A DNA stretch of 64,000 bases from Vermamoeba vermiformis (Eukaryota; Tubulinea; Echinamoebida): the NCBI GenBank assembly GCA_045837725.1, contig JBEWZL010000202.1, positions 372,001-436,000 on the forward strand, read 5' to 3'. A program made the position numbers and the translations under genes. Within the stretch, counting starts at the first letter, position 1, and each line of letters starts with the position of its first letter. A model generated the notes under the pieces. It had not been told where the DNA came from. It saw only the letters and a list, made by a program, of their open reading frames with translations, and searched no databases. Shown here piece by piece: positions 58,680-64,000 of this stretch.

Positions 58680-60308
58680 TTATGACTGTTGCTTAATCTC
58701 GGCCTTGAACATCTTTGTAGGTCGCTCTTCAATATCGTCGAGCGATGAAGAAGAAGGAGGGCTATCGTGGTCCATCATCGGCGAATCTCCTCCGTTGAGA
58801 CTGCCAGAAGACGATCGTCCACTGATTAATTCGCCATTACGTCGCTTATTTCTAATTCGTTTGTTGCCGAACCAGTTGTTGATCTGATTAATAGAGAGCA
58901 CGCATTTAGCAGCCAGCATCTGCTTCTCTTCTTCCGTTGGATACGGATCGTTAATGTGGGCGTAGAACCAATTAGTCAAAATTTCTGTGGCTTGCTTTGA
59001 GAGTTGTCTTCTCTTTTTCTTAGGCTGGTTATATTGCTTTTGCAAGTTGATGATGGCTATAAATTACAAGTAAGTTAGCGCGTGATCCAAAAAATCAAAC
59101 AGCCAAAAATACCGACACCGATTCAATATCGTTCACAAAAAGATATTGTGCGTCTAGGCAATTAGATACGCCGCACCAAGATATTAGAATTGAGTTCGAA
59201 TTGAAACGATAAACGGATTTGTCGTGGAGATCGGGTACTCCCCGGATCTTGCGCACAGAATCTATTGCTTACCATTGCAGACATTATGTTTGAGTTGAGT
59301 TCTCACACTATCGAATTTCTGAGCCAAAGCGCCGAGCTAAACGAATATAAGCGTTAGTTTCAGTTATTTCGCTTTGATCAGGGATGATTAAATAAATGGT
59401 GAACAATTGTAAAACTGAATCATAAATTTGATAGAATGACTTAGGGTACGATGACTAAGTATAGTTTGGCATTCTTGACGCGCTTTTTTTGACACTCGAT
59501 CGAGTGACATCCGAATAAAAAACGTCAAAAATTTAGGAATAAAACTGTCCGTATTTGCCACTATTTTAATGTCGCTTACCTTGAGATGAATTTCATGATC
59601 AGTAACAGGTCTAAAACTAGCTTGGTCTCTCAAAATGACTAACATCCGTTGCATAAACTCATGTGAGACACGACTAAGCTTCTCCAATTCGTCTCGATAT
59701 CGTTGTCTGATTTGTTCGAACTTCAATATGAATTCCTCGGTCTTAGAGTCCTTTGGATTTTGGTTCTCCAGCTCGTGGGTGGATATACCTTGGCTGTCCA
59801 GAAAATCATCCAAAGTGTAATCAACAGGTTCAGGAGTATAGTATTGCGCTGAAGGATTTAATTGTCCAACTAGTCCTTCTTTCTTGCACTCTTGCAGCAT
59901 TGAGACTACAACGGGTAGAAGGCGGTGAGATCGAACAAAATTCTTCTTGGCTGTAATATCCTCATCAAATGGTTGTGGTGCTCTCGGAATATGTTCTTGT
60001 TGTTGTTCAGGAACTGGCGATAATTAAATACATTAATAAAGGTCCAAACAAAGAAGGATTGATCGAACTAATTTAGAAAAATAGCAGAAAAATTGATTAC
60101 CTGCCCAGAATGCAGTTTGAGGAATAGGCATTTGAGGTCCTAAGTGAAGAGGTGGTACGACACCAATAGGCGGTGGCAAATTAGGGTTGAGAGTAGGCAA
60201 CGTTGACGTGGGATGTTGCTTCATGGGTGGCGGAGTGGATGCAGTAGTATTATTGTTGTTGCCTGAACGATCAGCTACAACGTAGCCAGCTCTGTTAGGA
60301 AGTGTCAT
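58680..60308 (-). CDS. PBC-class (PBX/Extradenticle-type) TALE homeobox protein
   Basis: ATG at 60308 (MTLPNRAGYVVADRSG), Pro/Asn-rich, then AKKNFVRSHRLLPVVVSMLQECKKEG. The PBC domain follows: FILKFEQIRQRYRDELEKLSRVSHEFMQRML..LRDQASFRPVTDHEI, then LGALAQKFDSVRTQLKHNVCNAIINL, both matching animal PBC-A and PBC-B. The homeodomain reads KKKRRQLSKQATEILTNWFYAHINDPYPTEEEKQMLAAKCVLSINQINNWFGNKRIRNKRR, with the three-residue loop extension (INDPYP) and WFGNKRIR. A Ser/Asp-rich tail ends at TGA 58680. In animals it pairs with Hox and Meis proteins. Introns fall between PBC-A and PBC-B and within the linker before the homeodomain. Confidence 0.93.
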
Positions 60309-60498
60309 TGTTGTGATTGATACGCCGTTCCTTTGCTTTTGCCTGTCAAGTCGCTGGGAAATAAATGTCTGAATTTTTTTGACACATTTTTTTTTGTGTT
60401 TTGAAAAAAAAAATGAAAAAATAATACACGCGCAAAAAAATTAGCGGATTGGGTTAGTAGTGATATCTGAGGTCTAGAGTGATTACCTAACGGTAAGT

Positions 60499-61982
60499 TT
60501 ATTGCGGTAGTTGACCTTTGAGTGCCGACAACGGATTCGGTTGCGATCCTTCTTCAGGTTTGGATGCTGCTGCTTGTTTATTCATCGCCTTGGTAATCTG
60601 TGCACGATCGAGTGGTAAATTAGGTATGCCGAACCATCGTCTAACAGTCCTATTCTGCGTTAAGAAGTAATTCTGCAGCATCGCGAAGAAAGTTGACGGA
60701 ATCCAACAGAAGAACATCGCCTGAGAGGTACAATGAGCCATATAATCCATATATATATGTTCGATACTTACTGCGGGCACGTTCCATGAGAATACTATGG
60801 CTAGGAGACATACAGCGCGAGTGAACCAAGAGACAAATTGCAAAATTTTGCCAGGTGCCGCGTTGCGGATCGCTAGCTGAAAACGACAAGTTATTAATTA
60901 CTACGTATAACAATACTATGTAGATACTTACTTCGAATGATATTAATAATAAGCCTGACCAAACGAAAGGAAGGACGTGTAACGGATCTGCTTGAGATAA
61001 GCTGTCCAGCCACAGCACCGATTCGCTTGACAACGACGGAAATACTTTGACCATGTCACGAATAGCCATGAAATATACACCGAAGAGCGGAATATTGAAC
61101 AGCAACGAAACAAAATTTCTTGCTGGATGTACTCCTTGCGACTAAACAGACCACTTAAAAACGATTGATAATACTAATTATATTAATAATGTACTTACAG
61201 CCCAGAGCATCTTCAACGAGCGCAAGTACATGTCGCGGCCAATGTAATTCTTTTGTCGCCACGCAGTCACAATGTTGCGCACTAACCGCGACATTCTCGG
61301 CTGAATGCAGCTCATCAGCGCTGCGTGTCTAATTTGCGGCACTACGACATATAGCGCGGCTGTGCGTAGTGTCACCGTCACAGCTGCAAATGAGGCCCAC
61401 CAAGGCAAGCCAAAATCAATGTGGATGATCTGAAAAATATTCTCGAAGAGCGAGACTGGGCCACTAATAGGCACTAATATGTCGGCATCTGATAGCAGTT
61501 CTTGGGGTATATTAATGTTATTTGCATCGACTTGAGTGCGATCTGCTGGCATTGGAGGCACCATCAGTGGCGGCAGATCTGTAACTTCAATTCCACCACT
61601 TGGAGCCTTTGTGGCATAAGATCGATGCTTATAAGGCCTATATATATTGTTGTTGGATATTATTGAGGTGTTTGAGTCCTTGTTGAGAGTTGTGCTGAAC
61701 AGTGCTGCTCGACAATTTGGATCTGCTTTTCTATTGATATTTCGGCCTTGATATTTTATAAAACTGCATAAATGCAAGCCACATTAGCTCGTGATATTTA
61801 CTTGTAATTTAGATATTTTCAGATATTTAGAAAATTAATTTTTGTTAATTCGGATGTCAACTGAGCCTCTCAATAATAAGCAGGATTACTAACCTCGTTA
61901 TATTTCTTTGTACGGTATTTTTTGTCGCATATTGTGCGAGCTTTCGTAATAACTGGCTTTGTCTAGATCCACAACCGAACAT
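60499..61982 (-). CDS. Oxa1/Cox18-type mitochondrial membrane insertase
   Basis: ATG at 61982 (MFGCGSRQSQLLRKLAQYATKN), basic and without acids: a presequence. It joins SFIKYQGRNINRK and an Asn-rich linker. Then SGPVSLFENIFQIIHIDFGLPWWASFAAVTVTLRTAALYVVVPQIRHAALM is the YidC/Oxa1 first helix region; SQGVHPARNFVSLLFNIPLFGVYFMAIRDMV and LPFVWSGLLLISFE continue it, and AMFFCWIPSTFFAMLQNYFLTQNRTVRRWFGIP closes the fold, before LSALKGQLPQ and TAA 60499. It inserts proteins into the inner mitochondrial membrane. Whether it is Oxa1 or Cox18 needs phylogeny. Confidence 0.85.
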
Positions 61983-62400
61983 TTCACTGAATTGGTCAGA
62001 TCTGCTTGCTGCTCCGTTCTTCTGTAATTAAATCTTCAAAAATAATGCAAATTAGATATGTGCCCACTAACAATCACGTTGGGTCACGTGTGCTCGCTGC
62101 AGTGTTTGGATAAAAAATAATTGCTGTAATTGAATCAGGTTAAAACCCAACACTGAACAACGACCTGGCTTAGTCTATCAAATTAAAACTATTAGCCAAT
62201 ATATAAAGGTAATGCCGCTAGTGCTACATTGGGATTTGGTCGATTTTTTTTTGGTCTTCGAAGTTACAGTAATTCAATTTAATAATTATCGTTACTCTCA
62301 TTTACGCGATTGTGAATAAATAACAAATAATAATATGTGCAGAACCGAAATTGAAAATTAATTATTTACTTTCATTTCAGAGTTAGAAGCTACAGCCGCC

Positions 62401-62540
62401 ATGTATCGTAAGAAGCCGTATTCAATATTCTTTTATTAATAATCTAACGAACTATGATAGAAAAACAATTCAACCCTCATGCCGTGGTGGACGCTCAAAA
62501 TGGTATCCCACCGGAAGACACCGAACGCAAAGCCAGGGAG
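62401..62540 (+). CDS. 5' end of a cut-off gene
   Basis: ATG at 62401 gives exon 1 ATGTATC, a GTAAGA donor, a short intron and an AG at 62460. Exon 2 reads MYQKQFNPHAVVDAQNGIPPEDTERK in frame, with normal codon use, up to about 62540. After that, composition collapses into C/G-rich sequence and the frame loses meaning. Preceding CAGCCGCCATG has a good start context. The protein family was not recognised. Confidence 0.45.
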
Positions 62541-63721
62541 GAGGGGGCCAAGGCGGAGAGAGGAGGCACAACACGGGGCCCGAGCGGCGCGGGGGGCGGA
62601 GGGGAGAGGGGGAGGGGCGCCCACCCCCCTACAAACGCCGCCTCCACCAGCCCCCCCCTCCCCCCCCCAACCCGGGCAAACCCACGCGCCCGCGCGCCCC
62701 CCCCAAGACCCGCGACGCGCCCCCCCCCCCCCCCCCCAACCCAACCCCCCGCAACACCACAGAGAGACCCACCACAGAACACATAAAAAAGCAAAAGCCA
62801 CCCAGACACCCCACCCGGCCCCCCCAAAAAGAGCAAAAGGCAAGAGCCCAGAGCACCACCAACCCCCCACCAGAAGGAAAAAGAAAAAAAGCGAAAAGAG
62901 CAGCACACGAAAAGCAAGCCAGAAAGCGAAGACCCCCAAAAAAGCGAGGACCCCAAGCGCAAGAAAGAAAAGAACCACCAACAGAAGACCAAAAAAAGGA
63001 ACCAAAAACAGGCAAGGCAAGCCAGGGGCGGGGGGGGACCGGCACAGCAAATCCACGAAAAAAGGAACACCCACTAACAGAGTAGTTATAACCCAGACCT
63101 CCGGCTCCACTTGTTCCAAACCATCTGGACAGTACCCACGATCTTGCTAGAGAAACTCCCCCCCTCCCCCCCGAAGAAAAACAACAACCGGACCACTTAG
63201 CATAGATAAAAAATAAAAAAGAAAACCCCCCCACCCCCCAACCAAACGCAGTTACACCCAGATCACCGGCAAGACTCAAGAAACGCCAGAAAAAGACACT
63301 ACAAGAAAAGAGCTGGGCCAGCCCAGACCGCGGTCAGGCGACAAGCGGCCCCCAGAGAGCCCCTCAAGACCCCCCCAACCCACAAGAAGCGCTGCAGAGC
63401 CCCGCAAGACCCAACAAAAACAAGCTCCACCGCACCCCCCACGCAGAACACTGTTGGAGAAGACCCCGAACTCACTACACAAAGAACCTAAGAAAAACCA
63501 GAAGCACAACAACCGAAGAAACAACAGCCCCCAGCTCTCCAAAAGCACCACACTCAAAAAACAGAACCACCTAGAGCACCCCCCCCAGACCCCCCCAAAG
63601 AACCCGACCTATCTCAAACAAAGAAAAACAAAGAGAAGACTCACCCCCCCCAACCCCCCCCCCCTCCCCAACTACCACAACCACCAAGAACCCCAAAACC
63701 CCCCCCCCCCCCCACCCCCCG

Positions 63722-63755
<34 letters not shown>

Positions 63756-64000
63756 AACCCCCCACACCCCCCCCCCCCAACAAACCAAGCCCCCACCCTA
63801 GCTCCTCAACGACCACCCCACCTCCAGCCCCCCTCACCCCCGCGCGGCGACCCCCATCTGAGACCCCCCCAAGGCCCCCAACCCATACCTCCCCCAACAC
63901 CCCACCGCCCCACAAGACGACAACAAAAACCGCCCCCCCAAGACCCCTGCTCCCCAAAAGCGCTCAAAACCCAAAAACAACCCCAAACCATGCGACGACA
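62541..64000. other. C-rich low-complexity terminal block
   Basis: From about 62540 the sequence turns from roughly 35-40% GC with balanced codons to G-rich and then mostly C/A with long C homopolymers, the longest runs around 63700-63755. Small islands of normal-looking sequence remain (about 63080-63150). Long frames here on either strand are artefacts of lost stop codons. The block is most likely a poor contig end or base-calling artefact, less likely a real satellite. Confidence 0.6.

Noticed and set aside
62436-63991. Several long frames (93-228 codons) on both strands in the terminal block
   Set aside because: They arise because C/G homopolymer sequence has few stop codons; the translations are Gly- or Pro-rich without any domain.
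1-64000. Mobile elements, retroelements or CRISPR arrays
   Set aside because: No reverse transcriptase, integrase, transposase, terminal repeats or spaced direct repeats were recognised; the 407-bp duplication is genic.

Overview
The window is nuclear DNA of a eukaryote with a compact, AT-rich genome: short GT-AG introns (mostly 45-250 nt, with T/A-rich interiors), AATAAA-like tails, intergenic gaps of a few hundred bases, and the standard genetic code. The gene set (Tousled-like kinase, dynamitin, ORMDL, PBC-class TALE homeobox, WWE domain, Cut8/Sts1, tRNase Z, TSEN54, mL52, a Zn2Cys6 regulator, F-box/SPRY and F-box/ankyrin families) points to an amorphean protist, most likely an amoebozoan. 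That placement is inference from gene content, not a phylogeny. No transposon, retroelement, Polinton or CRISPR array was recognised.  Layout. 0-7.2 kb: an F-box-like/SMI1-like gene, then a tandem array of three F-box/SPRY genes, with a small intronless gene resembling the bacterial lactococcin-972 bacteriocin family between the first two. 7.3-20 kb: dynamitin, a CinA/MoCF-like mitochondrial protein, an EF-hand/AT-hook/WWE protein, a long-chain acyl-CoA synthetase and a lysine-rich nuclear protein. 20.5-25.6 kb: a Tousled-like kinase with an extra SANT/Myb domain, a 407-bp tandem duplication holding two copies of a small gene, and a tRNA-like gene. 25.6-34.9 kb: a PH-5-phosphatase-C2 protein, head-to-head TSEN54 and tRNase Z genes, and ORMDL. 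35.1-46 kb: a type I PIP kinase with tRNA-Asn and tRNA-Tyr genes inside one intron, YIPF6, an orphan gene, Cut8/Sts1, a nucleoside hydrolase, a doubtful small gene and a pepsin-like protein lacking its first catalytic motif. 46.5-54 kb: a TBC protein without visible catalytic fingers, mitoribosomal mL52, a NELF-B-like protein and a Zn2Cys6 factor. 55-62 kb: F-box/ankyrin protein, a beta-trefoil-like protein, a PBX-type homeobox gene and an Oxa1/Cox18 insertase. From about 62.54 kb the sequence changes abruptly into C/G homopolymer-rich DNA in the middle of a newly begun gene; this looks like a poor contig end.  Themes. Phosphoinositide metabolism (PIP5K and a 5-phosphatase), lipid and membrane homeostasis (ACSL, ORMDL, YIPF6), tRNA maturation (TSEN54, tRNase Z, an intron-bearing tRNA-Tyr), ubiquitin-linked F-box adaptors, and nuclear regulation (TLK, PBC homeobox, Zn2Cys6, NELF-B-like, WWE protein). 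Intron-exon joins were made by eye from GT-AG sites and family similarity, so internal boundaries are approximate; all family names come from recalled motifs, not from searches.
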